From positions 10,108,001 to 10,172,000 of the forward strand of contig NC_088314.1 in the NCBI RefSeq assembly GCF_910592395.1: DNA of 64,000 nt, written 5' to 3'. The notes below the pieces were generated by a model. The model did not search any database and was not told the origin of the DNA. It worked only from the letters and a program-made list of their open reading frames with translations. Origin of the DNA: Lineus longissimus (lineage: Eukaryota; Nemertea; Pilidiophora; Heteronemertea; Lineidae). Every line of letters starts with the position of its first letter. The stretch's first letter is position 1. A program made the translations under genes and the position numbers. Below, piece by piece: positions 11,001 through 24,300 of this stretch.

Positions 11001-14000
11001 TTATTTTGCTACCCCTACTATATTACGGTATTATCAGAACTTAGAAAATTTTATGACATGGACTCGCGTCGAGGTAAGTTGGATGTAACTTCACTACCGC
11101 AATGTTTATTTATGTTTACCTCAGCCACAATGAACACAAACAACATAGGCCTTTAACACTCAGGCAAAATAAGCAGACCCTGATTTAATCTTACTACTAG
11201 CCTGCTGAAAACTGCATCAAAATAACAATGACATTCAAATAGTCATCTGATCGCTAATGAACTGTGATATTTGTTGCAATCGTTTTAACTCTAGTAAAAG
11301 AGGAAAGGTTTCTTCTTCATCTGGGACGTGCAGCATGCACAGTTATGTTATGATCTGGTTGAATTTGTTTAAGGGGTAACTCGTGTCAAATTTCACCATA
11401 TAATGTTTTAGCTGTTTTTGACAAATGACTACGTCACTTTCTCATAAATCGGTAAGGTTTTCGAATCGAAATGCACATTTTCTAGAAATTGATGGTTTAA
11501 TCCCGCCCGGACGGCTCGCTTCGATGCCGTTTTCGTTGATGACGTCACAACATGGACATTTTCGCAGTCGCGGTGGTTTACATTCAGTGATTTTATAATA
11601 AATCTTATCAAAAATGGAAAATTTGAGCTTTACATTTGTGATCAACAATTAAAAACGGGTGTATTTCCGCAAAGTTGTAAATCACATCATAGTATCACTT
11701 TAAATCAAAGGCATGGTTAAGTTGTCTACATTGTTTACATGTGTCCTGCTAGCAATTACAAACAACCATGGTCTTTAGCACAGTGCTATGAAAATTGGCT
11801 TGCATAGTGTTTCGATATAGGTCTACACCAGCATCATTGAAAGTTATATTCAGTGTGTGTTTACATAATTGCAGGGAAACCTCCAGATTCTAATTCAGGA
11901 AACAATGAACCTGGCAAAATTAGTGATTTCAGAGTTTTCGTATTTCAGAGGATGCCCTTCATTTGATGGAGGATCAAAGGGTCCATGAAGATATTCTGGA
12001 GGGAATGAAATGTCTCTTGTCCTTCTTAATTGACCAAAAGATTCCAGGGGTGAGTAGGATGCCGATAACCGAGTCTGCAAAAACAAATATGATGGCCCAC
12101 ACCTTGAAACATGCTTTCCACCATACATGTCCACATAAACAGTGGAAATATTTGCATTTTCAATGTTTAACAATGATAGCAGCATAACTGTGTGAATGTT
12201 ATGTTAAAGAACTATAACCAAGACCTTACCTGAGTCAGGCAAGGATCACTCGGCCAAGGATCCAAGATTGAATAATCTTGGCCTGATCAAGCTATTCCCC
12301 TACGTACTCAGTCTGTTCTCATCATTGTGTTTTGCACAGTTTGATCAACGAGTACCCTCCTCGATCGAACAGTGCTTGCATGGTCGAATATTAAAATACT
12401 TTAGCCCCTAACGTAGGCCTACAGCATTTTACATGCATGAGGCGATGTCTTGTTTAATCTGTTTAATCAAAGTTCAGTTGACAGAGCGAATTGAAAAATC
12501 ATCTTTGAAATCAACAAGGCAATGCATAAATGTGTGCTTTTCTGCACGAAACTACATATTTTCAGAAATGGAACAGAATCCCTTTGTCAGATAACCACAA
12601 GAGCCAAATTTTGGTCTGATCTGATTCTTGGCCTAGCCACCAGGGGGCCAAAACTTAAAACTTAAGAAGTGTGATGGCTCCCTAGCTCATCGTTGATCTG
12701 TTTTCAATTAAGGCCAAATAAAACAAATTCCCGGTTTATCATCAGCGCCTGCATTCAAAAATGGTGCCGCATGCAATTTTTTTTTTTACTGAAAAAATCC
12801 GAAAATACATCCATTTACCACTGATTACCTATGCCTGAACGAACCCTGTTGCCGGTAGTGGCATCTAGCACCAAATAAAACAACCATACATTCATCCTGC
12901 CATCATCCAGGGCTGTGTATAAAACAGAGACGGGACACACACAATCAACGAAATGAAAAATTTTAAAATATCAAATCCGGAGTGCAATGTTTTGACGTCC
13001 GATATTGTAAAATGTATTTCTATATAGGTTAAAAAAGAAAGCATTCACCTTATTTGTATTTTGATGTCCCTTTATAAGATATAAAATAAAATGTATTTCT
13101 ATACAGGTTAAAAAACAAAACATTCACCTTATTTGTATTTTGATGTCCCTTTATAAGATATAAAATAAAATGTATTTCTATATAGGTTAAAAAACCAAGC
13201 ATTCATCTTTTTTGTATTTTAATGTCCTTTTATAAGATATAAAATAAAATGTATTTTTTTCATATAAGGTTAGAAAACAAAGCATTCATCTTTTTTGTAT
13301 TTTAATGTCCCTTTATAAAATAAAATTTAAAAAAAACAAATAAAAATCTCATGCCTCAATAAATTTTTGAAAAGTTACTGATGATAAACCAGGAATTTTT
13401 TGTATTTGGCCTAACCTTTTACTCAAATTGCATAACTATGACCACCTTTGTGAACTTCAATAACATTTGATCTTGTATCTCATGTTGTACCCTTGACTTT
13501 ATCAGGTCGATGTGGGTCAACGTCATAAGACCTTGTATGGCTATGTCTCTAGAAATCCTAGCTATAGGATTATAGAATTTTTTTAATCTGTTATATACCT
13601 AAATAAACAGGCTTTAAACTGTCTGCCTGCAAAAAAATCATGACCTACATTTTATAAGGCCAAAGAGGCTACAAACAGCCTACTTATACTGTTATACCAT
13701 CATTTTGCTGTGGGAGTACCACTCAAGAATAACACACTTGTTGAGCACAAGGTCTATGGACCATTTCATTCAAAATTGCTGTAAATCTGTTGTTTTTTTC
13801 GTTTTCCAGGAGAATAAAGATGACAACTGTAAATCATTTTGGCTGCAGTCATTTCAGGTAAATACAGTAGAACCTCTCTATTAAGGACACCCTTGGGACT
13901 GACAAATGCTGTCCTTAATAGAGAGGTGTCCTGATAAGAGAGGTCGAAATTAATGGAAACAACCAATTTGGGACCAAAACTAGTGTCCTTAATAGAGAGG

Positions 14001-16708
14001 TTGTCCTTTATAGAGAGGTGTCCGCTAAGGGAGGTTCCATTGTATTACCCTTGCTTTGTCATTATCAAAAGGTGGAGTACATCTTGAGATATTGCTGAGC
14101 TGGGCTGACATGAGATCCATGTGGAAGAAGCCACTGATATGCTCCCTCAAATCTGCGCAAATACAGTAGTGTGTTGATTGATAGTGTGTTGATTGATAGA
14201 TTACGTTTTCTGACTCATCCCAGAGGCATAACCGTGTTGGAACCCTTGTTTTAACTTCATTTAGTGTTGGTGTAGAAAATGTCCCCCTGGAAAAACTGTC
14301 TAAGCCCTATGGTATTTTGACGTATTATGGCACATGGTTCTATAGAGACCATGACTGCAATAGCTTAGAGATTAAAGCGTATGGTAGAATCCTTTGTTTC
14401 CCAGACAATCTATCCTAGGACATTTCAAACTTCTTCAATATCCTGGCCAAGTGACCTCATAAAAACTATGTATTTTCCAGGTTGGCTGTGCTCTGCTTTC
14501 CAAACTTGTACAGCTGAGTAAAAGACTCGGCAAGTCTGTTGTCAAAAGTGAAGCTCCAACGTAAGTGAAAACTACCAAATGTGAGGCTGTGGACAAGTGG
14601 CAATTGACCAGTGCAGCCTCTCTATAATGAACATTTTGGGAGTCGAGCAACACGTTCGTTATATCGAGGTGTTTGTGAGGGAGTACACATACATACACTT
14701 ATCTTTGTCTGGGATGTTCATGTCCCATAATTACCATTCCACAACCAACAAACTGAGTTTTAATGTAGATAAAATAATTCATTATAGGGTTGTTAGTTAA
14801 TCCATATAAAATATTCGTGAGCAAGCCAATCCCTTTTTGTCCATATGCAATAAGAATAGACGAATTCGAAGAAGATGAATCAGTGCCAAAAGAAATCAAA
14901 TGCACACACTCAGAACATGTCAGAAGGCCTAAGCCGACTTATGCCTAGCGACACGGCGATCCTTAGTTCAAGGTGAAATGCATGACTGGTCAGTGCCAAA
15001 ACAATTTTTTTTGAATTCGTCCATTACATATGCGACAAGAATTGGTCATCTCTGTGATCAGGGATAAGCAAAAAACCAAGGTGTTACCGATTTTGTTTCC
15101 TGACAAGCAATCCTTTTATCGCTCGTCACAGTGGTAATTATTGCACATCTTTGCGATAAAAATTGCCTGTCTTGAATGCCCATTGTGTTCTTTCACCAGT
15201 ATAGATCTTTGTGGTTTGGAGTTGTCTGGTGAATAGGATTAATCATAAAGTATCTCAACAAGGCTCTTTATTTTTTCCCCAGGTTGATCATGAAGACAAT
15301 GTACTGTCATCCCCATGAATTAGCAGTCCAGATTACTGGCTTGGAGACTCTTGGAAACTTCGCCAGCTCAGGTACAAATTCACACTGCATGAATTCACAA
15401 GTTAGGGTTAAATTTTGCCAATAACCGTATGACTCTTCTTGACAAGGAAAGTGTGGTTGTCATGGCATGTGACCCACCCCAGCAAAATGAGTCGCATGTC
15501 GCTTCGAGCTTGACAGGTTGAGACGGACTGGTTGTTCATTTCACTATTGTCTGCCTTTTGGGAAATCTGAGTGTGGCAATTTCTTCTATTATGTCCTGGT
15601 GTCATTTTAGGCTCATCTTCTGTGCGACATGCCGCCCATTTTGCTTTGGTGGGTCACATATGTGGCCAGTCACAGCAAAACCAGGCACTTGTCACACAGA
15701 AGATGAGCCTAAATGACACCAGGAGATAATGGAAGAAATTGATGTGCTCATATTTCACAAAAGGTAGACAACAGTGAAATGAACAAACAGTCCGTCTCAA
15801 CCTGCCAAGCTCGGAGCAACTTGCGCCTGGTTTTGCTGTGATGGGTCTTATATGTGAAATACCACTGGTGGCCACCATAAATTTAGGTTTAGAAATGTCA
15901 ATGAGATATTTCAGGTTGTTGCTTTCGAAAGTCCTATTTTGTGCCGCACACTCTGAATCGTGGCTGCAGCAAAAGGGTTAAAAAGCTCCTGCTTTTCCTT
16001 TACAGATCTTGGCGGCAAGGTGCTCCTTTCTCTTGACCATGATGTCCTTGGTCATGTGATTGTTACCATGACAACCTATCAGGATAATGCCGACATCCAG
16101 AAAACATGTTGCCATACACTCGCACAGCTACTTTCTGCAGGTACGAGTATCTCTTAACCATTTCTGGTTCAAGCATGTTTTGGGGATATTTCCCTTTCGC
16201 AATCTCATATTCAAAGCTCCATAGTTGTGAAACTATTGATTCCATCACATGGTGTCATTGAAAACCCGATAAAGATATGTTTTTGGAATTTCCCATGAGT
16301 GAATTCCAAAGATATATATTTATTGGGTTTTCAATGACACCATGTGATGGAATCAATAGTTTCGCAACTATGGACCTTGATATGAGTTTCAGTTTGGGTG
16401 AAAACACAGGAACTGTAAATAAATGCAGAATTGCTGATTTCTGGTAATACTGTAAAAACAGCCCAAAAAACTTGTATTCGCATCAAAGGGGGACTATAGG
16501 CAGGAGCAGACGGGCTAATTTGGCCATCTCCAGGTGACTAATATACACAGTGAGGGCCCTGGGTCATGTCATATTCTGCGCTCAATATATTCCTCATACA
16601 AGCGTGAATCAATTCGACATACTGTGAGATGTGAGAGACCCCTATTGGCGACTTTGTGTAACTTTATCTTGCCTGCCTAGCAGCTGCCTATATTGTCCCT
16701 TTAGTAAT

Positions 16709-16754
<46 letters not shown>

Positions 16755-19700
16755 TAATAATACTAATAATAATATAAATGTAATCTTAATCAGATAAACA
16801 ACTGGGCTTAGACTAACTACAGGGTGGCCCAGAATTATTTTCCCTCACACAATGGATACACAATAGAATTCTATTGTCCAAAGGAAAATAATTCTGGGCC
16901 ACCCTGTAGAGAGAAGTTTGTTCGATGTGATAGAGTGGGGTTGGGGAGGTGCCCTGTTGATTTTGGGCATGATCTCGATACTCCTACCAACTGGCAGACA
17001 TATTTGTGCTCAATCCTAGATTCGTTTCCATTTCACTTCAGACGATGTTGAGAAGAGCAAGTTGCTGAAAAATAAAGAATATGATCTCATCATCCAGGCA
17101 TTGAAGAAACACCTCAAGAAGTCTGAGGTTGTCATAGAGGTGTGTCATGTCATTAGGTTGCTGTGTGTTACAGGTAAGAGGCAATCTCATGATTAACTCT
17201 TTCACTGCCCAAAATGTGGACATTTTGGGTCATTCTATTACTTTAAAGAGTAAGTAGAAAGCCTTTAAAATCATTGGGAATATGGTTTACCCACGAGACA
17301 TTAACTCGGTTTATCACAACTGACCAAATTTCTGTGCTGAAATATTGCCTCATGATCTATATCAAGGATTTAAATTTGCCGTTCAAGGGGCAAATATCTT
17401 GGCGCCAAAAACATACGTCGGCCATGTTTTGGAAAATGACGTCATACCATGTAAAATCCAAGAAGGACGTCCTTGTATCACCGACGGGCCGTGCACTTGC
17501 GAAATATACGCACCTCGGCGCAATAGAGGTTGATATGACGTAACATACAATTTTGTGACATCATACGCTGTAAATGGCGGCCTCCATGGACCAGTGCGTT
17601 TTTTGGGGGGGAATGGCCAGCATAACACAAATGGGTCCATAGAAGTCATATACGACCTGATATCCGCTCAGACATTTCTGGGTCGTTTTAAATGCTCGCT
17701 GTGACTACAGTGGTTAAAAGCGGTGTGGCTCTTATCTACTTACTCTTTAATTGATTAGGGATGAAACGACCGCAATTCTCTTCAATGCTACTCTTCCTTT
17801 CCAGCTTCCGATAAGAGTCCCTTCGTGAATGATGAACTACATCAGCTGGTGGTCAAGTCGATGAAAGTCAATCACTTCTCAAGTGACACTAAACTTTGGG
17901 CAGCTGGAGCAGGGCTTCTCAGCACCTTGAGCACTGAAGGTACAGTAGATTCTCGTCAGTATCAAGCAGATCAATGACCATTATATCTGCAAATAAGCAA
18001 TATTTTTAGCATATATTGCAATTTTTTATCGCTCATCGCATCGATGATTATCAGAGTTCACTTTCATAAAATTGCCTGTCTACAGTTGCTTAACTTGTCT
18101 TGCAAGCAGTCAATGTAAACCAACCATGGCATATACCCTAAGCCCTTCACTACTGCTGGGTTTTGGCATTTTTTTCGTTTTCAGCTAAGAAATCATAAAA
18201 CAGTTATTTAGTGGAAATAAGTCAAGCTTTATGCATCAAATTGTAGCAATAACCCTTGGCTACATAGCCATGTCACTCTTTTTCAAAAGAAGAACGTTTC
18301 CTGTGAAAACAAAAGAAAATACTGACCCCTGCCCCCCCCCCACAAAAAAATTAAAAAAGTTAGTCCCGACCGGGGATCTTCCAACCTCCGTGTCTGGGAA
18401 GTGCATGGTACCACTGACTAAGCTGGTCAGTCTGTTAGGATTTTTTTTTTTTAAAGTGTCCTATAGTTGGCCTCTTTTCTCCTCATCAGTTCGTCTGGCT
18501 GTCATTGAGCTATCATTGACCAAAAAAATCACCAAATGGTAGGTCGACCTTATCTCGATTCTTACATATTTTAATCGGCATTTTGACACAGATTTTTAAG
18601 TTGGGTTGACCTTGACCCAGTATATACCGTGTACTGTAGCGAAAGAGTTAATGGCCTAGGGTCAACTGATTTGCTGGTGAAGTCGTGTCAAGTACTGAGC
18701 AAATATTTTTCTACCGTTGACAGAATGTCAACAACTGTCAACATTGTGTCAACCTGAATGTCAACCTTTCTGTCCGAAAACTGTGTAGTGCCATCTTCTT
18801 CATCAATTTTGATAGAAAATTTACTTTTAATCAGTGAAAAGTTTGTGGAAAATCTCGTGAACACCTGAAGACTTCATTCAGAATCCAGGATGTGGAATCC
18901 TGGCTTCAAAAAAAAAAGCCACGTATCATCTAAGCATCGATCGCTGGACCAGGGAGGGGGGCTACAGGGTTTACATTCGACTGCCATCCGCGTCGGATGT
19001 TTAGGTATGGTACAGGTATATCTGTTCAGCTGAGTATCATGCTATGTGTCCCCTTGATGATTTTTCAGAGAAAGTGCAGAGGTATCTTGTTGGGGAAAAC
19101 TTCCATACGGACTGCCTGACGATGACAATCAAGTTTCTGAATCATCCGGCCGTCCAAGCAGCATCATTTGAACTGTTCAGTCGCCTAGGTAAGATTTATT
19201 GTGAACCAATTCATCTCGCAAGATCCATACCATCGAAGAGTAGGATCTCTGTGACATTTAACGGCCATTTTGTTTTCTGGTGCAAATTTGTTTTTCCCTG
19301 TTGAAGCATGTGACATCGTACAACAAGGTTATTGTTGGATCATGAAAATGCCTTCCAAGTGTGCCTTATTCATGTTATTAGAATTGAAGGAGAAGGAGCC
19401 TCATGGCCTAGTGGTTAACACTGCTGGCCACCACGCAATAGGGCTCGGGTTCGATCCCGGGGAGAATCCATGATCGTATGTCTGGGTGAACCGGCGTTGC
19501 TTTCAAGGAACTAAAATTCCTGGCTCTTCACAGTCCTTCGAATGAGTCTCAAAACCGAGGTTCCTTGTACCTGGTGTCTATGCCAGGGCAAACTAAGACC
19601 CCACAAAGTGAGAAACATGAGTAGCTTGCGTGGACCCTATCTATCTCGCCAAAGTCGGACCACTAGGCCAATAAACCCAATTGGCGCCTAACCGTAGTGG

Positions 19701-21328
19701 CACGCAGGATACGCTCATCCCGCCTTGGAGGAGGATTACTCCTAGGAGAATGACCCCTCCAAGTGCAGAGCGAACGCTGAAGAAGAAGAAGAAGAAGAAG
19801 AATTAGCAGAAAAACTTTGCATTGAAGGTTTTGATTGAGTGCTTCAGGACATCTCTAAACTTACACGATGCACTGTTCCTTTTTCTGGTTAAGTATGTTG
19901 TATGTTGAAGAATACCTCATCATAATATTTGTAAACCATTTTGGCGAGATATCTACCAAAGATAATTTCCCCTTTAAATGGTTTGAGAGGTACGTCCCTG
20001 ACAATATCTGATATCTTTTTTAGCCGCACTCGTGTTCGAGGACACCTCGTACTGTGAAGAATGGCAGTGGCTGAAGCAGGTGTTCCAGGCTTTATCACAA
20101 CACAGGGAGGACCCTGACGTACAGGTAAGTAAAGCGCACTGCAGACAGGCAATATTTGTCGCTGCAATAAACACTGAAATTAAACTGGTTTGATAGCTAT
20201 CACATATCACCGCAGCACTGGTTAGTGAAGCTTACTGCAGACAGGCAATATTTGTCGCTGCAATAAACACTGAAATCAAACTGGTTTGATAGCCATCACA
20301 TATCACCGCAGCACTGGTTAGTGAAGCCTACTGCAGACAGGCAATATTTGTCGCTCCAATAAACACTGAAATCAAACTGGTTTGGTACTTATCGCGAATT
20401 GCAGTGGTAAACAATTCATATCACAGGCACCTCTGAGTGATTCTCTGGTGTTGAATTAAAGTCTGAGGGATCTTGAGTTAAGTTCGATGTCAATTTTTTC
20501 TTCTGCAACGTCATGTAACATGTTTTTCTTGGCTTTCAGACGGCGGCTCTAGATGTCCTGTGCAAGCTTCTTGAATTCAAGCCACATCTGCAGTGCCAAA
20601 TCGGGGACGCATCAGAGGATAAACAGTAAGTTATGTTTCTATCCAATGAAGTTTGCCCTGTCTTTTTATATAATGATAACGCTAACCTCTGTGCCAAATT
20701 TGTGTAGCTCCTCGTGGATAGATGTGATGTATATGATTACTGGAGTCAGGTTGACCGGGAATTCCAGTTTGTGTTTATTGTTCGGTCTGCTATCAGCTGA
20801 TGTGGGAATTCGCATACTACAACACATCTAATATTCGCTTCGTTCCGATGGTTGGTGAGAGCGAATTAGGCGCGATTATTTTTTTCGCCTGCGATTTTTA
20901 TTCAGTCAGAATTTTTTGCCTGATCATAATAGAATCGCCGAAGCAGGGAGCGATTTGGAGGCGAATGAGTGTGGCGATATTCGAATTTTCGCCCCGACTC
21001 GCGCAGCGAATATTCGCGTGCGGACTTTGGACATGATCCCTAAGCTACATGTAGGCCTTTTCTACAGGTGCCAGCATCTACACAGTATTTTCTATTAGCA
21101 ATTCTATTTCATGTTGAAGTAACGTTGTCAAAAGTGAAAATTGTACCAACCGAAAAAAGAAACAACAGGAAGGCATGAGTGAAAACCTTGTTCAAAATGT
21201 CCCCGGTTATTTGAAAGCAGAATTTCAGACAGAAATCCATAAAATTATTGCCTTATAACTAAAGGACGATTTTTAGCTCAGCTGACAAGCTGAGCTATTC
21301 ATATGAGTAAATGGTAGAATGAATGTCC

Positions 21329-21359
<31 letters not shown>

Positions 21360-24300
21360 CGTTAAACAGGCACGTTTCAAAACTATGGCGGATAGGCGAT
21401 AGATTTTCCCTATAAGCCATTTAGACCCTTCAGGACTCCTGAATAGACCAAGTGTGGGTCCGGCAGGATTAACAGTTTGGCCACCAGGGGGCAAAAAGCC
21501 TAAATCACAAAACAATTTTTTGGCGCTTTATTCAAGCAGATAGAAGCTTGAAATAAAGTTGAAAAGGACAGCATGCATGTAGGTCTTGAAACTACTAAGA
21601 GTAGTTTTGATTGATACTACCAGTTGGCGTTACTGAGCCAAAATCTGTGTTGACCTAGTTTAAGCTTGATTTGAATTTCCCGCTCTTGTATGACTCTGAA
21701 GGTTGTGGGTTCCAATCCCACTTCGGGTCAATTTTTTTTTTTTTTTAATTTTTACTTTTTTCACTTGTAAATACATTTTCTTTACTTTTTTGAATAATTT
21801 GGTGATCGGCCATCTTGGTTTTTTTTTTCTATTTTAAAGCCTTTGCTGTATCCAGAGTGACGTGAATTTTATGGTTGGTGTACAATAAGTCTCCTTTACA
21901 TGATATCACATGGGCTTTCTATTTGACCTACTTTTCAAGGTCAGCCTGGCTCAGGCACTTAGATTTGACTGATAAGTGGCATATTTGTCACCATTTAAAA
22001 GTCTTTTTACTTTGGTATGTTTGCCTGATATATTGACAAATCTGAGGTTGAAAGAGATCTATCGGGTACTTTCCATGTTCATATATTTCAGCTGAGCGCC
22101 AGGCCCTTGGGCCTCTTGTTGCTAGGAAAGCCTGTATAATCTTGACCACAGACAACACGAACCAGAAAATTGGTCTGTAATTTGCCCGACTGCTACTGTT
22201 ATATGCTAACATGGCTAAGTTAAAATGCCAGTAACTACATTCAGCTGCATATATAGATGTTTTCATTTATGCTAGGAAAGACATCACATTGCCAACTGAG
22301 ATCGATGGCAAATTCACAGATGTCAGACAGTTGAGAATCTGCTTCAGAAAACATCTTAAAACTCACCTTTTTATTGAACACTTCGACACCAGCACCTAAA
22401 TGTTTTAATCTCTATGAATGTTTTAACTCTATGTACAATTTTCTCTTTTACTATGTGTTGTTTTTTAAGTTGTACAGTGCTTTGCAAATGATTTTCATTC
22501 AAAAGCACTTTTATAATAATAATTTATTGTTATTATTATTATTATTCATTTTCATGGGGCATGGTCAGCTCTGTTTGCTGACAAAACGTGGCGGGTCAGC
22601 CTGGTAGACATGAATAAAACTAGTAGCGTTCGTTATTCCAGATGTTGTGTAATTGAATGATCGTTATTTCAGGGAACCTATTCACACTCTGTGCCTTGGT
22701 GCCATTCTCATTCACGGAAATAAGCAAACTGGTGTCTTTACTGCAGCTTGTTCTGCCATCTATTGGATAGCTGCTGCAAACGGTACGTTTTGTAATTTCA
22801 CGTTTTATCATTGAAATAATTTTATTGCCGTACTCAGATCCTTTATTATCAGCATCACGTTACTTTTGATGACCATCGCTGATCTTTTAAAGGTTACTTA
22901 ATAATGAGAATTTAGCATTTAAAGGCCAACGCCGCTTGTTAAAAATTTTGAATTTGTAATTGAATTTAAAAATGTCCAATTGCAGAAATACCTACTAAAT
23001 ATAAATTTCAACATTGCCGTTGTGTAGACTGATATACAAATACTATGAATACCAAGTTTAAACAAATTTGTACACATAATAACAGCACTACAGCATTGTG
23101 TATTAGTGGATTTCTATTTTACTGGACCACAAGTAATTACGAACGGTGTATCCTTGGCATTTGATGGCGTACCCCAACCATGGGTTTATACTTCTTATGT
23201 TAAACAGGATAATTGTTTTGAAGTTTTTCTTTGTAAAGCATTAGTGTCGCCATCATAGGACATTAGAAATAGCTGACGAGAATGTGGCAGGTGGGCTGTG
23301 GTGCAGTGGCAGCAACAGTGCCTTTCACCTCTGAGGTCACAGGTTCGATTCCCGGTCGGTCCCGCACACTCATGTGATAAAGGGCGACTGTCTTCGACAG
23401 TGAGGTTTTTCTCTGTGGTCTCTGGTTTCCTCCTTTCTTACATTACAATTGCCCAATGTTTATCTTCCAGAGCGTCTCCAGGGTCTCCTGATGGAGAAGA
23501 ATACCCACCTAGGTATCTACGAGTGCATGCCGCACCATATGAACAACCCTCGGGCCCTGGAGGCAGCATGCAAAGCTATCCGCGGATTCTGTATATTCAA
23601 GTAAGGAGACAGTAATCGTTTAATTCAGTAAAACAGATTTATAACAAGTGCAATAAAGTTGATAACTTTCAACACTTTGGTTTAATATTCGATACCTATT
23701 TGACACTGTTAGACATACTGTTTTAAATCATTTACAGCATTCCGCGATGATGAGGTCACTGCAGCTGCTGCCCTCTATTTCCCCATCGCTGAATTACAGG
23801 CAATGTCTGACAAACATGCGGTTTCGTAATGGATTCAGGCTTTCTAACTAGGGCAGTTAGATTCAATCTGGCACATGTCAGAGTGTTGGAAATACTACAT
23901 AATTGTTCTGAATATTTCTCTCTCTGACTCTATGGTATCATTCATGCTAAAAACAATGCAGGGTCAAAGATAATTGACTTTGAAATAAGCTCAAATGTGT
24001 AGAAATAAGTGTCGATGTCCGACTGTCACGTGGCTAAAACGTCATCAATATCTTATGCAAATGACCCTGTGAGCTATAAATAGTAACTTCGCGGAATGCT
24101 ATTGTGAAATTATTAAACCTGCAGTGGGGGAAGCACAACTGGTATAACGGCAGACTCAAAAGAAAACACTTTTTCTCCTCGGTTGGCCGGAAATGAAATT
24201 GCATGTTTATAAGGCTGCTACAACAATGATGAACCTTCTTGAATCATATGCCTGCGATACTCTGACGGTCTTTTTCCCCCGACGGCTACAATGCATCTGA

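Larger units (their letters stand above)
8383..11084 (-). mobile_element. pogo/CENPB-type DNA transposon with ~195-bp terminal inverted repeats
   Basis: Left arm 8383-8577 and right arm 10890-11084 are imperfect inverted repeats, seen clearly in ATCCAACTTACCTTGACGCG against its inverse and in the GTCCATGTCATAAA and TACGGTATTAT segments. Between them, on the - strand, lies a spliced transposase with helix-turn-helix, CENPB-type and DDE-type parts. The element occupies most of LRRK2 intron 1. The target duplication is not clear; a TA pair lies eight bases inside each end. Confidence 0.82.

Noticed and set aside
21650-21745. Possible tRNA gene with a good T-arm, a 7-bp acceptor pairing and a T-run
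   Set aside because: The D-arm and anticodon stem do not fold convincingly. It is better seen as a tRNA-like piece embedded in a dispersed repeat.
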